DNA from: a bacterium
GTDB taxonomy: Bacteria > Chlamydiota > Chlamydiia > Chlamydiales > SM23-39
Direction of reading: 5' to 3'
DNA length: 7,767 nucleotides
Assembly (NCBI GenBank): GCA_021818045.1
Contig: JAKAFF010000057.1
Location: 1 to 7,767, forward strand
Numbering within the stretch: the stretch's first letter is position 1; each line of letters opens with the position of its first letter. A program made the position numbers and the translations under genes. Below, piece by piece: positions 1 to 6,474 of the stretch. Below the pieces are notes generated by a model, which searched no databases, was not told where the DNA came from, and saw only the letters and a list, made by a program, of their open reading frames with translations.

Positions 1-1
1 T

Positions 2-91
2 GTGGCTGTGGAGTCGATTTTAGGTCAAACCTTGAGAAGCCGCGTGAGGGATAAATTCAGAGCAATTGGAGCTTCCGCGACCAACTTTTGA
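2..91 (+). CDS. C-terminal tail of an unidentified reading frame (partial, runs in from the left edge)
   Basis: An open frame enters from the left edge and ends at TGA 89-91, giving about 29 residues that finish ...RAIGASATNF. The stop lies inside repeat copy A, so this end may not be the original one. The residue mix (SRVRDKFRAIG) looks protein-like, but I recognise no family. The piece is short enough to be a chance open frame. Confidence 0.2.
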   Translation: MAVESILGQTLRSRVRDKFRAIGASATNF

Positions 92-614
92 ATTCACTTG
101 GGTATATACGGCGGTCGCTTCAGGAATGGCAGCCTTCAATGGGATGATCCATGGAGGGGCCAGCCAATTTGTCTCTGCGATGTATGAGGAGTTGTTAGGA
201 AGTGGTTTAAATGTAGACGCTTACGTTGATAAAAAAATTGCCAGCAAGACACTGTTGATGGGATTTGGGCAAAGAACATACAACCGCATCCTTAACTGTT
301 GGGATCCGAGAGTGGAAAAAATGTACGCAATATTGACTGATGAGTCGTTCGATTTTCCTGAAATTGCGGCATATAGGGAGGCGGCGATTAAGCTCATAGA
401 GCGTGTATCTAATGATGAGTTTTTCAAAAAGCGAAATCTAACTCCGAATCCAGATCTTTTTAATTGCATTTTCTACAAGCTCTTTGGGGCTCCGCGAGAA
501 ATGAATACATGTATGTTGGCTTTGGGGCGAATTGCTGGATGGATTGCAAATTTTATCGAGCATTCAAAGGATGGATATCCGCTGACGCGTCCGTGCGATA
601 TGACATTGTTTTGA
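66..614 (+). pseudogene. Citrate synthase / 2-methylcitrate synthase, C-terminal fragment
   Basis: This is the C-terminal half of a citrate synthase-family protein, which normally condenses acetyl-CoA or propionyl-CoA with oxaloacetate. Counting from the TTG at 66, residues 14-31 (YTAVASGMAAFNGMIHGG) match the family's segment ending in the catalytic-His HGG motif (His29). GFGQRTY at 66-72 corresponds to GFGHRVY, DPR follows at 80-82, and PNPD at 127-130 carries the catalytic-type Asp130. The piece is 182 residues, while family members run about 370-430, so the N-terminal large-domain half is absent. An in-frame TGA at 45-47 closes the frame upstream. The TTG is only the first possible start, and no convincing ribosome site is seen. 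The second substrate-binding His is Gln69 here. Recognisable homology begins right after repeat copy A. The 3' end converges on and overlaps the oxidoreductase gene by 62 bases. It is almost certainly non-functional as citrate synthase. Confidence 0.8.
81..108 (+). repeat. Dispersed direct repeat, copy A
   Basis: This 28-base stretch matches copy B at 5641-5668 at 26 of 28 positions, in the same orientation. The core is TTTTGAATTCA followed by GTATATA. Weaker similarity extends to the left: GAGCAATTGG here against GAGCATTGG before copy B. It sits exactly where the citrate synthase fragment starts to look like citrate synthase, which suggests the gene was broken at or by the repeat. Confidence 0.7.
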
Positions 615-1959
615 TCTCAGAATAAATCCGATCGAGTAGCTGTACGGTGTATCTATGCGATTGTAAGGATGAGTTTCCATCTCTTCCGTGTAGAAATTCC
701 CTTAATTGGCACTCTCTGGCATGCTGGTTAAGGGAGCCTTTTTTGAGACTGGCAGGCAACAAGGGAATATCTTCTCTTGTCATTTTGAGAATGGGTTGTC
801 GATGTGTCAAAAGTGGGCTGTGCATAATTGTTATGTTAAAATCTTCAACAGGATGTCTGTTCGGATCGAGTTTTTTGAATGGATTACAGCTCACATGGAT
901 GGAGGCCAGATGTCCTACATGAATAATGACCTGTTCTTGTCGCATTCTCCAACTGGCTTCCGAAGAGGGGGCGTCGCAGGTTCGTTGAGACACAGAAGTG
1001 TTTTCCAACTGCATTGCAAAGTAGGTTCCCAGCCGTTTTCGAATTTTGGCTTGGCCAATGAGAAACAGGCTTGTTTCTCCCAACGATCTAATACTGTCAT
1101 AATCTGAGGTGTCGTTTTGGGAAACCTCCTTGTCAAACTCCCGATTCTTCGGGTTGTTTCGGTATAAACGACACGAGGTTTTATCTTTCATTTCTGATAA
1201 TAAATCTTGTGGTGGTGTGGTAATAGTTTTCAAAGTGTAATCGATCTCTTCTGATTGATTCAGAGCAATAAGGGATGAGAGGAGGTCGATATAATGGTAT
1301 CCCGAGTGAAGCAAAAGCCCATATCCATATTTGAAGGGGTGCTGTTCTTGGTGAAGATATTCTAGAGGAGTCACCCAATTTCCATTAGCAAAGTGGATGT
1401 TGATAGAAGTAATGGAACTGTTTTCTTCTTGGATCAATTGGAGCAAGTAGCCCATTAACCATAGGTAGCCAAGATGACATCTTCTTTCGCATGAAACGAC
1501 AACATTCACTTTAGCCTTTTCTGCTGCATGGACCATCTCTTCATAACTGAGTAAAAGAGTATCTTTTTGCTCAAGAGCGGGGAAAGCACAAGGGGGCTTA
1601 TCCATAAAAAGCGGCAGTTCGTGTTGCAATGCCCACAATGCATATGCTTTACGTGCCTTGGGTTCGGTACAAAGTAACACTGCATCGATTTGACTCAGAT
1701 CTATCTTGGGTAGAATCGTCTCGAGTAGGTTAAGAGACAGGGAGTTTCGAAATCTTTCGTCAAGGAATAAGGTGTTAGCGGGTTTTAATTTTTTGTCTTT
1801 AAAAAAGTTGAGTATGATCTCTTTTTGATCTTGAAGATCGATCAGCCAAGCAATCGTGGTGTTTTCGCTTTCAAGGACTGAATGATACCTTTTGCGATAG
1901 TGAGGGCCGCATCCAATGAGGATGAGGTTACGATATGGGACTTGATGTGTGGGTGCCAT
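553..1959 (-). CDS. Gfo/Idh/MocA-family NAD(P)-dependent oxidoreductase
   Basis: This is a 468-residue, probably cytoplasmic dehydrogenase. An N-terminal Rossmann fold opens with a beta strand and the dinucleotide loop GCGPHYRKRY (residues 16-25). AVLLCTEP (93-100) is the second nucleotide-side strand. FMDKPP (118-123) replaces the family's usual EKP motif, keeping catalytic Lys121. YGYGLLLHSGYHYIDLL (211-227) is the usual G-G-...-H-x-x-D signature with His222 and Asp225. Typical family members have about 330-400 residues, so this one is long, and residues 240-400 are not readily matched. It is the third gene of the operon: its ATG lies inside the end of pepM (32-base overlap), with only a weak purine stretch (GAAGAAAA) ahead, so translation is probably coupled. 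The substrate is unknown. The context suggests reduction or oxidation of a phosphonate intermediate such as phosphonopyruvate or a product of it, which is inference. The last ~20 residues are read antisense through the citrate synthase remnant and may be acquired sequence. Confidence 0.78.
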   Translation of the reverse strand: MAPTHQVPYRNLILIGCGPHYRKRYHSVLESENTTIAWLIDLQDQKEIILNFFKDKKLKPANTLFLDERFRNSLSLNLLETILPKIDLSQIDAVLLCTEPKARKAYALWALQHELPLFMDKPPCAFPALEQKDTLLLSYEEMVHAAEKAKVNVVVSCERRCHLGYLWLMGYLLQLIQEENSSITSINIHFANGNWVTPLEYLHQEQHPFKYGYGLLLHSGYHYIDLLSSLIALNQSEEIDYTLKTITTPPQDLLSEMKDKTSCRLYRNNPKNREFDKEVSQNDTSDYDSIRSLGETSLFLIGQAKIRKRLGTYFAMQLENTSVSQRTCDAPSSEASWRMRQEQVIIHVGHLASIHVSCNPFKKLDPNRHPVEDFNITIMHSPLLTHRQPILKMTREDIPLLPASLKKGSLNQHARECQLREFLHGRDGNSSLQSHRYTVQLLDRIYSEIKTMSYRTDASADIHPLNAR

Positions 1960-2818
1960 ATTTTTCTTCGGCCTGTTCCAGTTCTTTTTGCTCTACCAGG
2001 TTAAAAATATCTTGCATGGAGGCTATGGTAGGGTGCATAGCATGAGGAGTTTGTGTTTCGAAAAGAGATTTTGCCGCATGGTACATTGCTTGGATGGAGG
2101 CTCGCAGCAGTTGGTTCGCCCAGAGGATGAGTGAAACGTTCAGCTTTTTATACACCTCTGGGTTAGAGGGTGCATAAGTTGTTGGAGCAATGACCAAGGG
2201 AATAGAATGATCCCATGCTTCACAAAATTGATGAATTTCTATCAGGGAGCTTTGTTTAGAGTGAATCATAATGGCATCTGCCCCCGCCTCTTTATATGCA
2301 TAGGCGCGCGCAATCGCCTCATCTAGCCCCAGGCCTGCAATAAACGCTTCTATGCGTGCTATCACGCAAAAATCCTCGTCTGTTTGAGTATCTTTGGCGG
2401 CCTTAATTTTGCCCACAAACTCATCAATTGGAGCCAAGGTTTGGTGGTAGGGCAGAAAAGAGTTCGTTTTAGGAAACAGTTTGTCCTCTAAACACACGCC
2501 CCCCACGTCATATTTACAAAGTTTGCGAATGAGGAGTCTTACATTATTAAAATTTCCAAACCCCGAATCGCCGTCGAGAAGGAGGGGAATAGAGGTTCCA
2601 TCGACCATATACTCAATTTGATCGCAAAGGTTAGTCCATGAAATTTCGTTACAATCGCGATGTCCAAGGGAAGCCGAAATTGTGAGCCCTGATCCCCAAA
2701 TCACAGGAAAACCCGCTTTTTCCACAATTTTTGCAGAAATGCCATTGTGAGCCTCAAGGGCAAAATCCACTGTTGAAGAGTAGAGAATTTGTCTTAATGC
2801 GCGCGCTTTTCGCTTCAC
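1928..2818 (-). CDS. pepM: Phosphoenolpyruvate phosphomutase (PEP mutase)
   Basis: This enzyme interconverts phosphoenolpyruvate and 3-phosphonopyruvate, the C-P bond-forming entry to nearly all known phosphonate biosynthesis. It is a 296-residue isocitrate-lyase-superfamily TIM barrel of the usual PepM length. The diagnostic motif EDKLFPKTNS (residues 111-120, EDK-x5-NS) separates PEP mutases from hydrolases and lyases of the superfamily. Also seen are the substrate loop WGSGLTISASLGHRD (41-55), the metal-site LLLDGDSGFGNFNN (79-92, Asp82/Asp84), ARIEAFIAGLG (154-164, Arg155/Glu157) and DAIMIHSK (181-188). The start is GTG at 2818, and GTGA overlaps the TGA of the upstream phosphotransferase gene. 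An AAGAGG ribosome site lies about 4-5 bases before it, inside that gene's 3' end. It is the middle gene of a three-gene operon. The reaction equilibrium lies far toward PEP, so a following pulling enzyme is needed. The usual decarboxylase gene is not adjacent here, leaving the neighbouring oxidoreductase as a candidate. The gene could also be called aepX. Confidence 0.95.
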   Translation of the reverse strand: MKRKARALRQILYSSTVDFALEAHNGISAKIVEKAGFPVIWGSGLTISASLGHRDCNEISWTNLCDQIEYMVDGTSIPLLLDGDSGFGNFNNVRLLIRKLCKYDVGGVCLEDKLFPKTNSFLPYHQTLAPIDEFVGKIKAAKDTQTDEDFCVIARIEAFIAGLGLDEAIARAYAYKEAGADAIMIHSKQSSLIEIHQFCEAWDHSIPLVIAPTTYAPSNPEVYKKLNVSLILWANQLLRASIQAMYHAAKSLFETQTPHAMHPTIASMQDIFNLVEQKELEQAEEKYGTHTSSPIS

Positions 2819-5307
2819 AGAACCTCTTTTATGAAATTGCCGATTTCCTCTACAGAATGGTCGAAAATGTCATGAGCAGACATGAAGCGTTTTGATTTAG
2901 TGAGTAACTGTCCTAGCGTAAGCAGTTGAGGGCGCACGATTTCTTTTGCTCGAGCATCTAGGTGATGCGAATCAGACTGTAGTATGCGGTTCCAAATGGC
3001 CACGTATAGCCATTTTTTCAATTGATCCATCTCTGGCAAAAGAACTCGCGTTCGATCGGTTGTTTTATGGGTCGATAGAGGTTTTCCTTGCATTACTGCC
3101 TCAACCTCTTTTTTTAATCTTGCATAAACGACGTTTAAATCTAACTCTTTATCAAGAGATATTCTGTGTTCAAATCGAAATTGTTTTCCGATCATGGCAA
3201 CACATTGATAAAGTTCTGTGCACCGCTCCTCAGGAATAGGAGCATCGCTTCTCTCTTGAGAGAAGAGGTCTTGAAAGCGAATCGCAAGTTGACGCAACTC
3301 TTGATGCATTTGTGTATCAAGCTCAGGGATAGTAGCTTGAATTTCCTTAGCGCACTCCTCGAAATAGAGCAGAGGTAGTTTGATTTCTGCCCCTAGTTCT
3401 TCAGCTTTTCTTTGTGCATAAGATCTTAAGGCATCTCCAAGCCACACATAGGATCGCAACCGTGCATACGATTCAGTATATGCTTGCCAATCTTGCGGAC
3501 TTCTCGTAGCAGTTTCGGCGTTAATTAGAAAGGTTATAATACAATCTTTGTGGTTTTGATTGAATGCCAAAGCCATTTCCGTATCGAATCCGTCAAATAA
3601 TGCAACATATTCAGAAAAAGGGGTCAATGCGCAGCAAGTATAACCATCGATTACATTGGACAGTATCTTTACGTCGGGTTTTTTTAGTAATATGGGGACG
3701 AGCTCGAAACGCAGAAGATTTAGTTCTCTTTGAAACCCAACTACTGGGTAAGTAGGGGTGCGTCTCCAATAAATACCTTCAGAGTGCACTGCCATTTTAT
3801 TATGCAATAAGTGGGGAAGAGAGTCTGCAAGTTCAGGCCACTGCCGTATGGATATAGGCTCGAACTGTTTTGACAAAGCTTCTGGATCCGCGGCTTTTGT
3901 TTTGATTGCTCCCTCATAAATACATTTGGTAAACCCATCGATTGTCACGATGTGACCTGAATAAGCAATCAATCGTTCAAAATCATCGGCAATTCCAATT
4001 ACACAGGGGATTTGTTTTTCGCGGCTTAGTAGAATCGGATGTGAAGTGGGAGACCCTTCTCTTGTCACTAGGCCCCTAATGTGCCCGAGATATTGAGACC
4101 ATACATTCGTGGTGACATAGGCCAATGCAATGTCTTGAGGATGTAGAACGATTTCGCCGGTTTCAAGCTCTTCTAAAGAGCGTATAAAGACCAAACGTCC
4201 TGAGGTAACTCCTGCCACGGAAAAATGTCCCTTGCCAATTGTGTGCAGTTCATTCATGTCGCTTACATCTACAACCTGAATATTCGCGGACTGCACATTG
4301 ACAAGGGGTCGAGCTTGTAGGATAAAAATATGACCCTGGTGGTCCAGAGCATATTCGATATCGACATCACAGTTATAATCATTTTTAATGATCTGGGCTT
4401 GAGTAAATAGTGCTGACAGTTCATGTCGATTCAGTACAAAGGCATCTGTCTTTGAAATGGGAAGATCTGTTTTTTCTATACCTTCATGCGCAGAAAGAAG
4501 ATGACACGATTTTTTACTCCCCTTAATTGCTTCTAGAATATATCCCAGTTGTGGATGTAGAACCCATCCGTCAACCGATACTTCCCCACTGACAACGCTT
4601 TCTCCAACTCCATAATTTCCACTGATTTGAATGCCTGGATAATGGTTGCTCAGCACAAGAGTTAAGATCACGCCGGAGGTGCGCGCATTGACCTGTTCTT
4701 GAATGATTACACCCATGTCACATTGAGTTTGTGGTAACCCGAGTCGGATCCGCTCTTGAATCACGCGAGAGTTAAAAGAAGACGCCCATACTAACTTGAG
4801 GCTTTGTATAACATGGTCGAGGCTTTGTTGATTCAGTTGAGTATCGTATAATCCAGCGCAAGAAGATGCGGCGCCATCTTCGATAATTCCAGAGCTTCTT
4901 ACTGCAAAGCTTGGGGGAGCTGTTTGTAGAGATGCGGATAATTTGGTGTAAGCGTTTTTTAGTTTTGAGTGAAATTCTGTATTGAGTTGTTTTTGTATTA
5001 TTAATTTACGTAATTTTTTTGCAAACAATTCTATTGGTTTGGCGTTGTCTTGTGGATTGTGGCATAGCAGCTCGAGTTCTTGAATCAGTGGTGTGAGGCC
5101 ATTTTCTGCGAGGAACCCCTGAAATACTTGAGAAGAGATTACCAACCAAGATGGAACAGTAATCTCATTTATTTGTCCAAGTGCTTGCATGTTCACTGCT
5201 TTGCCACCAACGAAAGCACTATCTAATGTGATGTTTGTATCATGAAAAAATATGTCTACTTGCTCTTGTGAATAGGTGTGGTGTATGTCATTGGTTGTGT
5301 GTTGCAT
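2815..5307 (-). CDS. PEP-synthase/PPDK-like phosphotransferase (ATP-grasp plus phosphohistidine domain)
   Basis: This 830-residue protein resembles the front two-thirds of PEP synthase or pyruvate phosphate dikinase. The ATP-grasp, PPDK-N-type domain covers about 25-335: GGKAVNMQ (34-41), FAVRSSGIIEDG (134-145) with AGLYDT (151-156), the IIQEQV...SGVILT strands (201-216), GVGESVVSGEVSVDG (233-247) and DIEYALD...FILQARP (316-334). The swivelling phosphohistidine domain covers about 355-465, with TSHPILLSRE then IPCVIG (421-437), and His423 is the predicted phosphocarrier. The last ~350 residues look alpha-helical. I cannot find the GTNDLTQ-type signature of the PEP/pyruvate TIM barrel, so the acceptor is probably not simply pyruvate. 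Rifampin phosphotransferase is a known case of these two domains acting on another acceptor. It is the first gene of the operon, with ATG at 5307 (weak ribosome site) and a 4-base overlap into pepM. It may supply PEP or phosphorylate or activate a pathway intermediate; both are inference. Confidence 0.8.
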   Translation of the reverse strand: MQHTTNDIHHTYSQEQVDIFFHDTNITLDSAFVGGKAVNMQALGQINEITVPSWLVISSQVFQGFLAENGLTPLIQELELLCHNPQDNAKPIELFAKKLRKLIIQKQLNTEFHSKLKNAYTKLSASLQTAPPSFAVRSSGIIEDGAASSCAGLYDTQLNQQSLDHVIQSLKLVWASSFNSRVIQERIRLGLPQTQCDMGVIIQEQVNARTSGVILTLVLSNHYPGIQISGNYGVGESVVSGEVSVDGWVLHPQLGYILEAIKGSKKSCHLLSAHEGIEKTDLPISKTDAFVLNRHELSALFTQAQIIKNDYNCDVDIEYALDHQGHIFILQARPLVNVQSANIQVVDVSDMNELHTIGKGHFSVAGVTSGRLVFIRSLEELETGEIVLHPQDIALAYVTTNVWSQYLGHIRGLVTREGSPTSHPILLSREKQIPCVIGIADDFERLIAYSGHIVTIDGFTKCIYEGAIKTKAADPEALSKQFEPISIRQWPELADSLPHLLHNKMAVHSEGIYWRRTPTYPVVGFQRELNLLRFELVPILLKKPDVKILSNVIDGYTCCALTPFSEYVALFDGFDTEMALAFNQNHKDCIITFLINAETATRSPQDWQAYTESYARLRSYVWLGDALRSYAQRKAEELGAEIKLPLLYFEECAKEIQATIPELDTQMHQELRQLAIRFQDLFSQERSDAPIPEERCTELYQCVAMIGKQFRFEHRISLDKELDLNVVYARLKKEVEAVMQGKPLSTHKTTDRTRVLLPEMDQLKKWLYVAIWNRILQSDSHHLDARAKEIVRPQLLTLGQLLTKSKRFMSAHDIFDHSVEEIGNFIKEVL

Positions 5308-5477
5308 AGAGACTGTCTTTTTGTGTTCATCAGCATTTTTGGATGAAAAGCTGTGCCGGTGAGTGGATGATTTGTTGCGCCATGATCAAAACAGGTCATA
5401 TGCGTCGGGCTGGTGCGTTCACCGGTGTTGTTTGCCGAAAAATGTATCTCGAGTGAATGATTATTTGCAAAAATTTT

Positions 5478-5487
5478 GAGGCGCCTC
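5478..5487. promoter_or_regulatory. Perfect 10-base palindrome GAGGCGCCTC, possible operator
   Basis: GAGGCGCCTC reads the same on both strands and is GC-rich within an AT-rich spacer. On the minus strand it directly follows TTGACA (5495-5490), so a bound protein could control the phosphonate operon. No regulator gene is in the window, and a 10-base palindrome can occur by chance. This is a weak call. Confidence 0.2.
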
Positions 5488-5507
5488 CTTGTCAAGTTTC
5501 GGACTTT

Positions 5508-5693
5508 TCAAGTTGTGTCTACTGGAATCAGTAGGTAGTTTTTGATAAAGTTCTCAGAAGATGTCTTCAAAATGAGCTTCTGTCGATTTTTGGCTTCTTT
5601 TGCTGCCTTGTCATGATTGAGCATTGGCGCAGCCGAAAATCCAACTTTTGAATTCATTTGTGTATATATGTCAATCCAAAGTGAAAATGTCAT
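5508..5693 (-). CDS. Possible small ORF starting within repeat copy B
   Basis: On the minus strand the repeat itself encodes IYTQMNSKVG, and the frame continues through a lysine-rich, protein-like stretch (NHDKAAKEAKNRQKLILK) to a stop at 5508. It is 61 residues from the first ATG, or 49 from the ATG inside the repeat. No Shine-Dalgarno sequence is evident and I recognise no family. Its interest is that the minus-strand reading of copies A and C gives closely related peptides (IYTQVNSKVG and IYTQMNSH). It may be a decayed end of a repeat-carrying element rather than a working gene. Confidence 0.2.
   Translation of the reverse strand: MTFSLWIDIYTQMNSKVGFSAAPMLNHDKAAKEAKNRQKLILKTSSENFIKNYLLIPVDTT
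5519..5543 (+). terminator. Small hairpin followed by a T run, weak terminator candidate
   Basis: CTACTG (5519-5524) and CAGTAG (5529-5534) form a six-pair stem with a four-base loop. GTAG and then five T residues (5539-5543) follow. The stem is short and half AT, and no plus-strand gene lies upstream to be terminated. It could insulate the GT genes from read-through or be chance. Confidence 0.2.
5641..5668 (+). repeat. Dispersed direct repeat, copy B
   Basis: This copy matches copy A at 26 of 28 positions and shares the exact 17-mer GAATTCATTTGTGTATA (5650-5666) with copy C at 7351-7367. All three copies have the same orientation. It lies about 80 bases upstream of the GT6 start and separates the phosphonate operon from the glycosyltransferase pair. 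Confidence 0.75.
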
Positions 5694-5749
5694 CGGGGTG
5701 GAACGGGCATATTTACAAAAATATGACTGTCAGATAGTCTCTCTGCATT

Positions 5750-6472
5750 ATGTTTTGGCGCTTGCTTGTCCTTTCTCTGCTATCTGTGTTGGGGGAGGCT
5801 GCTAATATTGGACTTCTCGTAGTTGCTACAGGTCGATACATTCAGTTTGTGCCTCCCCTGCTTGAGTCAGCGGATAGATGCTTTCTGAAAAATCATAAGG
5901 TGACCTATTTCGTTTTTACAGATCAGGAGCCTGTTTTCCATCCACATGCGATTTACTCATTTCAGGAGCGTTTAGGATGGCCATTTGACACAATGCATCG
6001 TTATCACGTTTACTATAAGCATCGAGAATTGTTTGACGAGCAAGACTACCTCTTCGCCATTGATGCAGACATGCTTTTTGTGGATGCTGTTGGGGATGAA
6101 ATCTTGGGTGAGCGCGTCGCCACTCTTCATCCAGGTTTTGTCGGTCAGAGAGGTTCCTATGAGACTCACCCTTACTCCTGTGCCTATATTGGGCCGGAGG
6201 AGGGGAGCCGTTATTTTGCAGGGGGATTCTACGGAGGAACTCGGGAGGCTTTTCTGCATGTCCTAAAGACCAATATCTCGAAAATTGATCAAGACGCAAG
6301 TCGCGGCGTCATTGCTGTTTGGCATGATGAGAGTCATTGGAATAGGTATTGCATCGATTATCCTCCAACTGTCGTTTTGTCTCCTTCTTATTGTTACCCA
6401 GAGGATTGGAGTATCCCTTACTCCAAGAAGCTGCTAGCTCTTAACAAAGACCATGCAAAAATGCGGGAGTGA
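5750..6472 (+). CDS. Glycosyltransferase family 6 (ABO / alpha-1,3-Gal(NAc) transferase-like), with N-terminal export signal
   Basis: This 240-residue GT-A fold enzyme is predicted to transfer Gal or GalNAc in alpha-1,3 linkage with retention, as ABO transferases do. Family landmarks appear in order: VTYFVFTDQ (51-59); AIDADMLF (103-110) with the metal-binding DAD at 105-107; TLHPGFVG (125-132); YFAGGFYGG (155-163), the donor-specificity segment; and AVWHDESHWNRY (189-200), whose Glu194 matches the catalytic Glu of mammalian members. Its length equals the catalytic core, without the mammalian stem. The first ~18 residues (RLLVLSLLSVLGEAA) form a hydrophobic signal peptide or anchor, with likely cleavage after GEA. 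ATG 5750 is the first start after an in-frame TAG at 5735 and has no clear ribosome site. The stop overlaps or abuts the next gene. Gly159, at the position of ABO residue 268, would favour UDP-GalNAc (inference). Its GC is clearly higher than that of the next gene. Transfer from another organism is possible. Confidence 0.88.
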   Translation: MFWRLLVLSLLSVLGEAANIGLLVVATGRYIQFVPPLLESADRCFLKNHKVTYFVFTDQEPVFHPHAIYSFQERLGWPFDTMHRYHVYYKHRELFDEQDYLFAIDADMLFVDAVGDEILGERVATLHPGFVGQRGSYETHPYSCAYIGPEEGSRYFAGGFYGGTREAFLHVLKTNISKIDQDASRGVIAVWHDESHWNRYCIDYPPTVVLSPSYCYPEDWSIPYSKKLLALNKDHAKMRE

Positions 6473-6474
6473 AT

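Larger units (their letters stand above)
5308..5749. other. Divergent intergenic region between the phosphonate operon and the glycosyltransferase genes
   Basis: About 440 bases separate two divergent transcription units, so both promoters should lie here unless the genes are read from further away. I see no clear sigma-70 pair for either side. A perfect TTGACA sits on the minus strand at 5495-5490, but no good -10 follows at 16-18 bases. A candidate TTGCAA with a 17-base spacer ends in a poor ATACAT. The region also holds two perfect palindromes (5420-5427 and 5478-5487), CCGGTGA/TCACCGG arms at 5356-5362 and 5419-5425, a small hairpin at 5519-5534 and repeat copy B. The plus-strand start of the GT6 gene has no obvious Shine-Dalgarno sequence. 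Confidence 0.6.

Noticed and set aside
706..1107. Plus-strand ORF of 133 residues opposite the oxidoreductase
   Set aside because: It lies antisense to a well-supported gene and has no recognisable domain or ribosome site.
1124..1135. Shared 12-mer CCTCCTTGTCAA here and at 5484-5495
   Set aside because: One copy is inside the oxidoreductase coding region. A matching 12-mer pair is expected about once or twice by chance in a window this long.
5256..5495. Minus-strand ORF of 79 residues overlapping the start of the phosphotransferase gene
   Set aside because: It is in a different frame from the phosphotransferase, has no recognisable domain, and overlaps that gene's start by 52 bases. It is most likely a chance open frame in the leader.
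5490..5495. Minus-strand TTGACA as a confident -35 box
   Set aside because: No acceptable -10 lies 16-18 bases downstream; the nearest AATAAT is 24 bases away.
5641..5668. 28-base repeat as a XerC/XerD dif-like (pdif) site
   Set aside because: The length matches, but the arms are not the partly palindromic XerC and XerD half-sites and do not resemble the dif consensus.
5916..6299. Long minus-strand ORF opposite the GT6 gene
   Set aside because: It is a shadow of a strongly supported GT6 coding frame and has no family features.
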